Shown here piece after piece: positions 1 to 10,915 of a stretch of DNA of 64,000 nt; position 1 is the first letter of the stretch; each line of letters begins with the position of its first letter. The notes below the pieces were generated by a model. That model searched no databases. It was given only the letters and a program-made list of their open reading frames with translations, and was not told the DNA's origin. This DNA is from Clytia hemisphaerica (taxonomy: Eukaryota; Cnidaria; Hydrozoa; Leptothecata; Clytiidae): NCBI GenBank assembly GCA_902728285.1, contig CACVBU010001018.1:127372-191371 (forward strand), written 5' to 3'. Made by a program: the position numbers and the translations under genes.

Positions 1-1217
1 AAATACACTTTTCTTTTTTAAGGCAATAAAAATTTTAAAACGTATTACAGTATATATATCTACTCTCTTTAAAAAGATAAAATAAAATGAAAACATATAA
101 TAAAACATAAACTTGTCTCAGACCAATCACACCAAAACGTTTCAAAATGGCACCTTAAAATAAGTCAAATAGCTAAAATGTAATAACCTCATAGAAATTA
201 ACTTTTAGTCTTGCTATCTATCTATCAATCTATATTTTAAGTATCAAAAGGTCCTAAGACCCATTATCCATACATACAAATTATAAGATTGTATAAAAAT
301 AAAAAGTAAATAATTAACCTATGTAAATTTTTTGCACTAATAGAGGACACAAAGATAAGAAATAGTTTGAGTAGGCTAAATTAGAGTAGAGGTAGTGGCA
401 GAGCAACCGGCAAAACTAAGAAGGTGCACAACAAGACGCCAAACAAAAAACAAAAGAGGTATATATGCAAAGATAAAGAAAAGCTGGTTGTAAAATAGTG
501 GCTATTATTTGAAATGGGAGAGTCCTCGATTGAAACAATTAATAAAAATAAATTGTATTTAATAAGTTACATAAATGTAATAGGGATAAAATGCTAAACT
601 AGTGTAAAGTACTGATTCATAAAAATTAGAGACTCAAGCAGGCTAAGTTGAGGCACAAAGATGCTGAGAATAATTATACAAATTAAACTAATTGGGTAAA
701 AATTGATACCTCATACCTGCTAAGCCCAGCTGATATTAATTGCTTGTAAATGCAATGTTACTTGGACCGCAAAAATTAGTTCCGATAATGTAAAGGACTG
801 TTCATGTAGTCCATATGAACATTATGTGAAATTTCGGTTTTCTGCTGTGTAAATAAATAACATACAAAGAAAATGAAACTAAAGTAAATAAACGTGAAAA
901 AAATTCTGAACAAAAAGATGTATACATAAAAGAAACACTTTTTAATACGAAAGATTTTGTTATAGAATAAAAAATTCTTATGATCAAAGGAGTGATTAAA
1001 AAAATAAATGCTAATCAAAACTGAAAATATAAAACGTAGTTTCTCAAAATTTCAAGAAAATCATGAAAATTATTTTAAAAAGCTCTCACTAGGGTTTCAA
1101 ATTTTTATGACTTCGACAGTTAAAATATATAGTAGGGGCTTTGTAATAATAACACCAACAATAAAGGCTCTTGTCTTCTCTTTAAAATTATATAAAGTTA
1201 AGAAAAGAAAATACTTA
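1..1217. other. Gene-free AT-rich stretch
   Basis: No convincing gene. The short open frames here are low-complexity Phe/Ile/Lys-rich translations of AT-rich DNA. A short TCTA-type microsatellite lies near 205-230. Nothing else recognised. Confidence 0.6.
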
Positions 1218-1439
1218 CCGTGAGATCGGGTAACTTGCATCAGTGGAGGCTAACATACATGCATAGCCCTCAAATGAAAGACTTGGCTGGTCATTAAAAT
1301 ACAAAGTTAATTCAAAACAAAAATGGTAGAGTAGAGCTGCGAGCGGAGCTGCCTAGTTGTATTTTAATAACCAGACAGGTCATTCATTTGAGGGCTATGC
1401 ATGTTTGCCTCCACTGATGCAAGTTACCTGGTCTCACAG
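1218..1439. mobile_element. Foldback MITE with TA target duplication
   Basis: The left arm (1218-1303) and right arm (1358-1439) are near-complementary over about 82-86 bp. Ends read CCGTGAGATC on the left and the complement of CTGTGAGACC on the right. A TA dinucleotide flanks each side (1216-1217 and 1440-1441). Long arms, a short spacer and a TA duplication fit a non-autonomous Tc1/mariner-type foldback element. There is no coding capacity. Confidence 0.8.
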
Positions 1440-2732
1440 TATAAAATGTCTGTCTTTTTGACAGGTTTTGACCCATTTTGACGAAACATATGGAAACCTC
1501 AAAAAAATGCTTTCTTGGACGACCTATCACATAAACACGAATTAATTGATAAAAAATGAAATTGAAATAACCTATCTACATTGGGGCACTAAAAGATAAC
1601 ACTACAACAATCCAAACAAGAAATGATGTTGCCGTTAAAATAAAACATCAAAAAAACATACTCCAAGCCAAAATGCAATGTTTATCAAATAAAAGTTTAC
1701 AGTATCTCGTCAGGAAAACAACCAAAACAATCACACAAGTTACAAAAGTTTATAAAATCCACAAAACCTCTGACCTCCCTATCTCTGCTCTGACCTCATG
1801 AATGTAGTAAGAACCAAGCATTAACTTGTTCCAGAGGTATTGTCCATATAAGAATTTGTATTCCAAAGCAAATATTTCTTGTACTGCCCATTCTTCTCAT
1901 CAATTCTTCAACTTGGACCAGTTTCACATCTCAATAGAATGTTAATACCATTTTGCCAATCATTTAATGTCCAAAGTTATGGGGATGTAGCGTTTCTTCA
2001 TGTCACCCAAATGTCTCTAAAATCTTTAAGTTGGTTGGTTTGGTATACGTGTATGTTCAACAAAGAAAGGGCAAAGTGATTGTTTGTTCTTTTCTTGTAC
2101 CCATGTGCATGTTGGGTTTTAGCTTCAACCCAACCACTGTCGAAAGGTTGTCTGAGTCATCCAAATATTTTTTTTCATTTTAGATTTGCTTTTTCTCAAT
2201 ATTGCTAGCTGTAAATAATAAGTGGTATATCGATTCATTAAAGGAAATAGAGATAAGAGCCGCAAAAATTGAGATTCCCAACTTTTCATCATTCTAGCTC
2301 ATTACATCAAATTTGACTCTCTAATGTATATCCAGCAATGTCTTGACAATCCCATCGAAATATACTCTCAAACTTGGTAAAAAAGTCCAATATATATTGC
2401 TGATTCGATTGACATAAATATCCAATCCCATATCGAAAGGTAATGATATGTTATTTCCAAAAGAAATGTACTCTTTTTTGAAGACACTCTAGCTGAATTT
2501 TGTCCGCCATTTGCAATGTTTTGATTCTGAGATTTTTGACTCGATATGCCGGGCCTTGTTAAGCGAGTGGCAAAATCTCATCTTGGGTTATCGAAGCAAA
2601 AAAAGGATTTGAAGCCAACAAATCCTACCAAAGCTTGACTTTGACTGTTAAGCATATATTTTCTTATGAGGAACAACAAAATACAATCAAAAACGTATTT
2701 AGAAATTTAGAAAACATACTAAACGTCGCGTA
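1440..2732. other. Gene-free stretch
   Basis: No supported gene. The 66-codon open frame near 1879-2079 has no recognisable motif. No remains of a RING or B-box exon were seen here, which matters because a TRIM fragment resumes on the far side of the nested elements at 10916. Confidence 0.5.
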
Positions 2733-3033
2733 CACTGGGCGAAATCATAGATTTCTAATGTAGGAAATATATAGGAAATCTAACATTTTCTATATATTTC
2801 ATACGTTTTGAAAGACCAAATTTCCTACGAAATGTAAAGATGGAGATTTCCTATTCAGACATTTCCTGACACATGGAATTATCATATTTACTAACTTTAC
2901 ATATAATAGAATTTCAAGTTTAGAAGTTTTCAACAAGGGAAATATTACATTTACTAACTTTCCATGGAATGTAATGTCAAGTTTAAAACATTTCCCAAAG
3001 GAAAATATTCATAATTATTATCTTTACACAATA

Positions 3034-3184
3034 GTAGGCCCGACTCGTAACAAATTTCATAAAAATCGTGCAAATTTGGAACAAAGCACCAAATTTGGAC
3101 CAGATGCTCTTTATACCCTATAGATTGATATTAGAAGGGTAACCCAAGATAATTCCAAAGGTTACCCTCTAATTAGGGCTAATA
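3034..3184 (+). repeat. Left terminal inverted repeat of the inner element
   Basis: Matches 7541-7680 in inverse orientation. The distal 10 bp and the inner 116 bp are conserved; about 25 bp between them differ. Confidence 0.85.
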
Positions 3185-3616
3185 AGTGTAATTAGCCCCA
3201 ATTAAGGCCGGAATCACGTTTTACTTAGTTGTTGATCTACAAAGCGGGTATTTCTCAAACTTTTAGCCACATACGAGACGGGGTATGGTACCAAGTCATT
3301 ATAAGGTGAAATTTGAGTTTTTAATGGTAGCTAATTAGCATTAATTAGCCTAATTAGGCTTAATTTGAAGCTAATTAAGTGAAAATCTTTATTTTCTATA
3401 CATTAGCTCTAAAATTCAACTGAATTTTTTTAATGGGTATAATAAGGTATCAGATCTAATTAGACGAAGATTCGATATTTTGGGAATTGAAAATATAGTC
3501 AAAATAATATATAGTTGAAAATATAGCTTCAAATATCATTGAATCTCCAAAATTGAGACAGCAGTGCAGGTGAGAAGAACAAGTCAAGCAGAGAAGAACA
3601 AGTCAAGAAGGAAACA

Positions 3617-6600
3617 GTGACGAGTCAAATCTTACCAGTATTCATCGAAGAAGCTGCAACACCCTCAATGGTGAAACATTGCCTGACCGTTATCTTGAAG
3701 TGCCATGAATATACGAATCCTGGTGAAGTCCCATGGGTTACAGCTGACCAACCTTTGCATGCACTTTTAAAGACAATTCAATGGCGCTTTCCTGAAACCC
3801 ATGGTGAAGATAAACTGTTTGGCGTCACGTGTGCGCTACATATCGAGAAAGCAGCGTGGACGTGTGTTGGACAAGTCGAAGACTGATCTGGGACTATCAG
3901 TTTCATGGCTGATGTCGACATCTCTACAATTGGTGTTGCCGAATCCTGTCTTCATTGCTCACACATATCTCGTAGTCGCTACCTTAATACTGTTGGCGCT
4001 TGTGTTCACTGCATGCTGTTGTGTGATGCTTATCAAGAATACAAGGACCAGTTACCCAATGGTTCGGAACCGATCGATATGTTCAAATAGCGTGAAGAGC
4101 AGAAAAGCCCAATGTTTCGCTACCACTACCTATTGCTAAAACTAAAAAACTTTTAGTTTTACAGTTTGTGAGGTCAGTCAGAAGCGGTGACCAGAGTCTT
4201 TACCTCACCAGTCTAACGAAGATAGCATTTTTTTTTTTGCGTTAAATCATGTTCACTATTCAAAATGGACTCCAGTACATATACGTCATATGCTGCTCCT
4301 ACTGGAAACCCATCCAGAAATCCATCACCATTTCGAGCAAGGTCGGCTTACAATCAACAAAACTGGAAGGCGTTTCTCCAACATCGGCCTGGATCGTGGA
4401 CAAGAGCAGAAAATTAAAAGGTTCAAAGAACATGGTGGCCCGTTACCGTTTACGCATTCACCATATTAGCTTCTTCTGTATTTGGTAGCAGGTCCTGAAG
4501 TTATTAATCAGGTCGCATTCTTCCAGAGCTTAATGTCACCGGTAGCTTGTAACACTGTATGTCACCACGAGCAAACAAAAGGCATACCAAAACAAGTTCA
4601 TCGAACACACGAAATCTCTCTATTCTAAATATTTAGAAGTTGCCAATATCTTTACGGACAAATCAAATGTATTGTTCGATTTATCAACTGATCAAGTAAA
4701 GCCACCTACTTAGACTAGTAAACTAGTCGGTTATTACTTATAATTACTTATAATAAAACTGTCAATAAAATAATGTAAACACTAATTAAATATTCAGCGC
4801 GCGTGAGAGAAAAGGAAAATAACTGACTAGAAGCTTCTTCCAACACCTTTTTTTCTTCACCTAAAATCGTAAGGAGAGACATACAGATTTCTGTATGTCT
4901 GACCCGGGCGGGATTGTATTTATTTTTCTTTCTGTTTATTGCGTTTTTAGAAATGCTCATTTATTTATATGTTCCCATGTTCAATGTTACTATGAAATAT
5001 CATTTAGTCAAAAAAGTTGGATGGATTCTCAAAAACCTAAAAAAGGTTGTAAAATTAAACAACGTTTTTTGAGGGAAGAAGCTTCTAGTCGTTGAAATTC
5101 AGAAAAGGCAAGCAACCTCACCTCTTCGATTCTTTTTATTTGGAGCTTGAATTTTTTGTATATGGGTCTGTTTTCAACGACTAGTTTACTAGTCTACCAC
5201 CTACTACGATCGACTCAATCATGTCTTTAGAGTCTCGCGGTAAGGAACAGTACGAAACCTTTGTCAAGGACAGGCTTGTCGAGCAGTAAGTCGATAATAT
5301 ATTCGTCTGTTAACTTATTCTCTATTCCCGATCTATTAAACCTACATTCGGCTATGCCAGGCCGAGTAAGACCTTCATAACGTGTTTGTTATTGATTGAT
5401 TAATCAATTTTGTGAATATTCTTTTGCGTTGTTCAATATCTTAGATCTGTTCCCATTACCGAGAAAATCCCGAAGAACAAACTGAGTCTCATGAAAGAGA
5501 TAAAGAAAGCTAAATCGAAAGCCCAAGATGTCAAAGACCCGAAGAACCTTGCAGCCGTCTTATCGCAACTCTACGTGGCCAGCCAAGTGCGTGGTGCAGA
5601 TCCAACGGAATTCTTCTCTCATGAAAACGTGCCAAATCCACCTTCAATTTCAAAAGATGGTCAGTTGTATCATGAGACAAAGTCCGATCTTGCCGAAGTA
5701 CTCGGCGGTGGCTTATCTTCAGAATGTTTAGCATCCCAGCAACCTACATCCGATGCTGTTGTTTTAGATGGTCCAGCCATAATCCACATGGTAGCACCTA
5801 AAAATGGGTCTACTGTTGACGAGTACTCCAAAGTCTTTGCAACTCATGTCAATTCGTATTTTAATGATGTAAACATAGTCGATGTTATCTTTGATATTTA
5901 TCTAGATTCAAGTCTTAAAGAAGGTGTGCGAGAAACCCGTGGTACTGCCCCTTCTCAGATCGTCAAAGGTACCACTAAAATTTCGAAATGGTCAAGGTTC
6001 TTGAAGAATGGTTCAATTAAGCAACGCCTTTTTGAATACATTGCCCATTATCTTAAATCTCAGGTGACTCCATCTAATAATAAGCAACTTATCGTTACGT
6101 GTCGTGACATGGTGATAACAAACCCAATTTCCAAATTTTATTACCGTGTGACCATGAAGAAGCCGACACTCGTATGATACTGCACGCGAGTGATATCCTT
6201 GAAGATGTGTCATCGGTCACCTTAAGAACAGTTGATACAGATGTGTTGGTTCTTGATATAGCTTTATCTAACATGTACCCAACGAAAAAGATCTGGGTCA
6301 GCTTTGCGTCGGTGATTAAAAGAAAATGTTTTCGGCACATGAAATCCGCATTCAATTTGGTCCGGAGAAAGCCCAGGCACTGCCAATGTTCCATGCTTTC
6401 ACAGGCTGCGACACGGTGTCCTCATTTAAAAATGTCGGCAAGAAAACAGCATGGGAAAGGTGGACATCGTTTAATGGTGTTACTGACGCTTTTCTACAAT
6501 TGACAGAATCACCAGACGACCTGTACGATGAAACAACTGCTAACGAGTATCAATCTTCTACGCAAAGAACTCTTTAAACGAAGTCGCTTAATTGAAAAGA

Positions 6601-6954
6601 TTCCACCCACTTCAGGAGCATTAGTTCAACACAATCGACGTACAACCTTACAGGGAGGACATTGCTGAGGTAAATCATCCTAGAACAAGATGAATCTTCC
6701 ACCTGTCACAGAAAGGGGATGGCTGGACAATAAGCAACCTCTATGGACAGTTGACCCAAGATGGTATTTTTAAATGCAGCGGTCCTTGTGGATGCAAAAG
6801 GTCGCAGCAAAATTGTACGGACTTGTGTAAGTATAAAGGCAGATGTAAATGGTGGGAAGATAATGACGAAGAGAGTTCTGACGACGATGAAGATGATGGA
6901 TCGGCCGAGCCCCAAGCTATTGAAAATGAAGACTTGGAAGAATATTCGAATTAA
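3617..6954 (+). pseudogene. Decayed transposon-borne gene: DTD / HAFTGCDT / Cys-rich C-terminal family
   Basis: Conserved blocks occur in order on one strand but in shifting frames. They are FIEEAATPSMVKHC and ADQPLHALLKTIQW (3640-3790), LHIEKAAW (near 3840), ALNHVHYSKWTPVHIR (from 4241), CHHEQTKG (near 4565), HEEADTR then RTVDTDVLVL (6153-6255), FHAFTGCDTVSSF and GKKTAW (6390-6460), IPPTSGALVQH (near 6605), and a Cys-rich tail with CSGPCGCKRS (6770-6860). The acidic C-terminus ends at 6954. I recall this protein as a multicopy uncharacterised family in cnidarians and molluscs; the TVDTD plus GCDT pair resembles a PIN/FEN-like nuclease core, which is inference. An intron fits 5286-5444 (GTAAGT to TTAG). 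Breaks: stops at 3884 and 4088, frame changes near 4140, 4480, 4610, 6150 and 6325, a stop near 6575, and the MITE at 4711-5196. The N-terminus is not recognised. Confidence 0.8.
4711..5196. mobile_element. Mutator-like MITE with 9-bp target duplication
   Basis: A perfect 19-bp inverted repeat, TAGACTAGTAAACTAGTCG, opens at 4711 and closes at 5196. The 9-bp CCACCTACT is duplicated at 4702-4710 and 5197-5205. Removing the element and one duplicate restores continuous reading in the gene it interrupts, which confirms the boundaries. A second inverted pair (4825-4841 and 5074-5090) and a perfect hairpin (4878-4899) lie inside. A 9-bp duplication suggests the Mutator group. No transposase is encoded. 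Confidence 0.88.
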
Positions 6955-7540
6955 ACACTCTCAGATTTTGTTATATTTTATCACTTAATTATGTGGCACT
7001 TTAGATTATTATTTTATTTCCAAATATGAGATTTTACTTCAAGATAGTTTATAGTTTTTAATTAGGCAATTGTTTGATTAGCGGATAGTTTTTACTTGAA
7101 TACTTATAATCAAGCGTCGAGACTTCGATCTAACCAACATTGTGTCACGTTTAAAGTTAAATTTATTTTTCCTCCGTTTGAGTTTCATGAGAAAATTGTC
7201 TAATTAAGGGGTAATTAAGGTTGAATATTATGTTAATTAAGAGAGTGTATTTCATATTTATTATTTCGATTTTCACTTTTGTCAACATTTGATACAAAAG
7301 GAAGTTTATCGTAAATAAAATCGAGTTCGTTGTTTCAAATTACTTGAATATGGAAATATCGTTTAATTAGCTACAAATTAGCTTTAATTGAGCATAATTA
7401 GGCTAAATTATTAGTTCCAACAGTGCTTATTGTTTCCTGGAATCATTTGCAAGGTCTTTGCAAAAGATTTAAGCTGGTTTTAAACAAAATAGTCAGTTGA
7501 AAAACGTGAATCTCGTCTTAATTAGCACTAATTGGACTTA

Positions 7541-7680
7541 ATTAGCCCTAATTAGAGGGTAACCTTTGGAATTATCTTGGGTTACCCTTCTAATATCAAT
7601 CTATAGGGTATAAGGAGCATCTGGTCCAAATTTGGTGCTTTGTTCCAAATTTGCACAATTTTAACGCCAATCGGGCCTAC
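7541..7680 (-). repeat. Right terminal inverted repeat of the inner element
   Basis: Inverse copy of 3034-3184, ending in TCGGGCCTAC at 7680. Confidence 0.85.
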
Positions 7681-8219
7681 AAGGATGAAACATTAAGTTT
7701 AAAAGATTTCCAAATTGCAAATGTTAAGTTTCGATGTATCAAAATAGAGCTAAAAAGGAAGGAAGACACAAATGTTACTTTTTAGTTTACATTTCATTTT
7801 ACTGATCTATTTCATCTTTAGAAGAACTAAAAATTCATATTAAATAAGATAAAGTAAATTTAATATTTAGATAATATAAATTACAAGGTAAAAAAATACA
7901 GAAAAAATACAAATGCTGTGTATACAATGTATGAGGGTAAAAACTTAAGAGTATTAGTCAAATAAGTTAAACTTTGGTCAAACTTTCTTTATTAAAATTC
8001 CAAGATCAGTATCCTATTTCAAGCAACTTTTAGCTCTTGAAACAAACACTCAAAACATCAAAGAAATCAGTAACCGTCACTTGCCAAATAACTCGATTTC
8101 AGGATCATAAGTCAATCAGCTTTCTCAAAGATCGTGTCAGTTCATGGTGTTCCCTGAAGAAAAATTGAAAATCGATAATAATATGGTCAAACTATCAAAA
8201 GTAAAAATATGAAATTAAC
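7681..8219. other. Right arm of the outer element, no gene
   Basis: AT-rich DNA. The first 60 bp (AAGTTTAAAAGATTTCC motifs) resemble the arm sequence just left of 3034, as expected if the inner element split one arm. No gene seen. Confidence 0.5.
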
Positions 8220-8889
8220 CCAAGGGCTCTGACCTTGACGGTCAACGGGGAAGTACCACTGGAGTTTGAAAAGTTGATCCTATCAGATGTGAACTTTTGG
8301 CAAAATTGGAACCCTGTCAGAATAAAAAATTAAAAGATCTCTCATTTTCACCCTGGAATGGCAAAAATTAATAAAAGTAGCCGAAAAACTTTTAAATTTT
8401 CTCATTTCCACCCTGAAAAGTGTCCAAAATAATCAAAATATTCGACCCTATCAGAAACTCATCTTGAAAATTGGAAAATTTTGCACACTGTTAGATATAG
8501 TATAAAAAAGGGACCCTGCCCAGCAGAACGTCCCCATACCCAATTTTGACTAAGTCCCGGGGGGGGGGGGTACTACCCTTGTCGGCCGACGGGGGTGCTC
8601 CGCTGAGGTTCGAAAAATGGACCCTACGTGGGACTCGAAATTTGCGAAAAAAGTGACCCTGAATGGGACTGATATTCCAAAATTTTCTCAAATTTTCTAC
8701 TTTTCCCCCAAATTTTCCAAAAATAGGCACCCTACGAGGGACTGATTTTTCTATTTCGGTGTTTTTGCGACCCTACCTGGGACTCGTGGAGGTTAAATAA
8801 GGTACCCTGACCAGCGGAGCATCCCCGTAACCCATCTTGCCCTAGTACCCCCCCCCCCGGGGACTAAGTGCCCCCCCCCCCCCTCCGGG
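8220..8889. mobile_element. Older C-rich MITE, split by a younger relative
   Basis: 8220-8555 aligns by eye with the element at 8556-8861: paired GACCTTGACGGTCAACGGG and CAGCAGAACGTCCCC ends with repeated GACCCT/TATCAGA spacing between. Its C-rich terminus continues after the insertion at 8870-8889. It is more diverged than the element inside it and therefore probably older. Confidence 0.6.
8556..8861. mobile_element. C-rich hAT-like MITE with 8-bp target duplication
   Basis: Opens with CCC followed by a long G run and TACTACC; closes with CCTAGTA, a long C run and GGG. The 8-bp GACTAAGT is duplicated at 8548-8555 and 8862-8869. The interior carries repeated GACCCTACNTGGGACT blocks. An 8-bp duplication suggests a hAT-type source. 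Relatives lie at about 32020-32350 and 46196-46446. G-run lengths may be unreliable in the assembly. Confidence 0.85.
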
Positions 8890-10040
8890 AAATTTTATTT
8901 GATCTCTAGTTTTGAGAGAAAAGGCTACCTTGTAAAGCAAATGGACTAGGAATAGTTGAAAAAATTTAATTGAATTCTGTGATAAATACCTTTCTCGTTT
9001 TGTCTGTCAGATCATGTGGTGTAGGCTATCTGGATTTTTCCTTTATGGTGCAGAGAGTTGTACAGTTTCAGTGCTTGATAAAGTCATTTAACCTGTATAA
9101 AAATAAACAAAACTGATGTATATTGCTCCATCATTCATTCACAAACAAAGATAATCATTTTAATCATATCTCAGAATAGTCAAAAATTGAGAAGAAAGCT
9201 TTGCCAAAAACATTTCATTGCTCAAAAAAAAAATTGAAATACCTACATATATAGCAAATTATCTAGCTTATAGTTCTTTTAAAAAAAGTAGAATACAAAT
9301 AAGCAGATAATTTCCTTACTTACCCTTGATTTACCTGACGAGAAATGGTTTGGTGGAGTTTATTTTATGATATACAGCATCACGACCTGTAGTGTAGAAA
9401 GACAAAAGAGTCAAACATTTTGACAACAAATGAACAGCAAAGGAAAACAACATTCACAAAAAAGTAAAAAAAAGTAGAAAATATACCCCTGATCTGGGTG
9501 AATGACATGACAAATCGCAAAGGCAAATTAAAGAAACAAAAAGATACAAAAAAATCCTTAAATGAGTGTTGTCTGATCGACCCTTAGTTTAGGATATATA
9601 GAAATAGCACAAACTAGACTCATTTGTTGATATAAATCGGTGAAGTAATACTTACACATCATGATTTTGTGGTTGAATTAAGTTTCTCCTTTCCATTTTT
9701 CTTACACCAGACTCCAGATCAGCTTTTCACTTCCACCACTCCAACTTTAACACTCAAATCAAAGAAACCATAAAATTGAAAACTTGTTTTGAATGTTTTG
9801 ATTTCGTAAAGCGAATCTGGCATCTGGTCAGGGGGTTACATTATTAAATTTTGCTTAAAATACTCTCAAAAATATAACATAAAAACCATTAGGCGTTCTT
9901 CGAATTAAAATTATTCGAGTGAATTTAAAACTAAACTGGAGTAATCTTCTAAAACATATTTACATTGTAAATACTGATATCATACGAATCATATTGGTTT
10001 TCTATTGACCCCCGGTTTAAGATCTATGCCGCCATTTTAG
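8890..10040. other. Gene-free interior of the outer element
   Basis: No coding sequence, TIR pair or tandem repeat recognised. AT-rich with A-runs. Confidence 0.45.
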
Positions 10041-10891
10041 ATTGGCGCTCTCATATTTCAAAAATTGTAAATTTAGTGAAATATGATATTTTCAAGAATT
10101 CCCATTTGATGGAAATTTCAATTTTTAAATTTAGTGAAAATTTAATGAAATATCATATTTCAAGAGATTTTAACGACATGAAAATTTCATATTTTCAAAA
10201 TATTGAAATATAGTAAAGATCATCTTTCAAATAGATTGAAATCCTTGAATTATCATATTTTTTCAATATATTTCAGATATTTACACGTTCGAAAGGTGGA
10301 CTTTCAAAGTCCGCTTGAAATTCATTGAAATACCATTTTTTATATACAGTTTTACTATATTTACAATTTGGGAAATCTATGATTTCGCCCAGTGGTACTT
10401 CAAGTTGTTCGAAAAGTGTTGAATATCATATTTCGAGACATTTTCATTCAATGTAAAGGCTGTAAAGTTCGTATTTTACAGACTTTGAAAATATAGTAAA
10501 CATACCGGTAGTATTTCAAGTTGTTCGAAAAACGTCGAAATATCATATTTCGAGACATTTTCATTAAACGTAAAGTTCATATTTACAAATTTAGAAAATA
10601 TAGTAAACACCATATTTGGAGCTCTTTCGAAATATGTTGAAATCTCATATTTCGATACATTTTCATTAAATGTAAAGTTCGTATTTACAAATTTAGAAAA
10701 TATAGTAAACACCATATTTCGAGCTCTTTCGAAATATGTTGAAATCTCATATTTCGATACATTTTCATTAAATGTAAAGTTCAAATTTACAACATAAAAT
10801 TTCCAACATATTTCCCGAATTGAAAATTGGACTTTCCAAATCCATTTGAAATATAGTGTAAAGTTCGAGTTTACACTATATTTACAAGTTA
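10041..10891. repeat. Subterminal repeat arm with about four 102-bp tandem units
   Basis: Begins with loose GAAATATCATATTTC motifs. From about 10427 a unit of 102-117 bp recurs (CATATTTCGAGACATTTTC at 10427, 10544, 10646 and 10748), each followed by AAAGTTCGTATTTAC and AAATATAGTAAAC. The unit length is divisible by three, so the minus strand shows an open frame of 34-residue repeats; it is a by-product of periodicity and not supported as a gene. The array spans the outer element's right end at 10394. Confidence 0.7.
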
Positions 10892-10915
10892 GGAAATCTA
10901 TGATTTCACCCAGTG
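10892..10915 (-). repeat. Second right-hand terminus of the CACTG family
   Basis: GGAAATCTATGATTTCACCC followed by AGTG repeats the terminus at 10372-10394 with one base change. It abuts TRIM-like coding sequence directly at 10916. No matching left end with a shared target duplication was found, so the partner end may be deleted. Confidence 0.75.

Larger units (their letters stand above)
3034..7680 (+). mobile_element. Inner TIR element carrying the DTD/HAFTGCDT/Cys-rich gene
   Basis: The ends begin GTAGGCCCGA at 3034 and close with its complement at 7680. About 116 bp of inverted repeat (3069-3184 against 7541-7655) match with roughly one difference; the outermost stretch between has diverged. 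Inside the TIRs both flanks are dense in TAATTAG motifs, a symmetrical subterminal composition. The only gene is the decayed one at 3617-6954, on the same strand throughout and positioned inside both TIRs. That layout is what an autonomous DNA transposon looks like. No clean target duplication could be read next to the ends, so the superfamily is unresolved. Confidence 0.75.
2733..10394. mobile_element. Outer CACTG-ended DNA transposon, 7.7 kb including nested insertions
   Basis: A 23-bp end beginning CACTGGGCGAAATCATAG at 2733 is repeated perfectly in inverse orientation ending at 10394. Both sides are flanked by the trinucleotide GTA (2730-2732 and 10395-10397). CACTR-type ends and a 3-bp duplication resemble the CMC (CACTA/Chapaev-like) group; that placement is inference. 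The subterminal arms (2756-3033 and 7681-10394) are AT-rich and full of GGAAAT and TATAGTAAA motifs. No transposase of its own was recognised, so it is probably a non-autonomous copy. It hosts the inner element at 3034-7680 and the C-rich MITE pair at 8220-8889. Confidence 0.7.

Noticed and set aside
10476-10784. Minus-strand open frame of 34-residue repeats
   Set aside because: It arises because the tandem unit is 102 bp, a multiple of three; no start context, no conserved domain, and it lies in transposon arm DNA.
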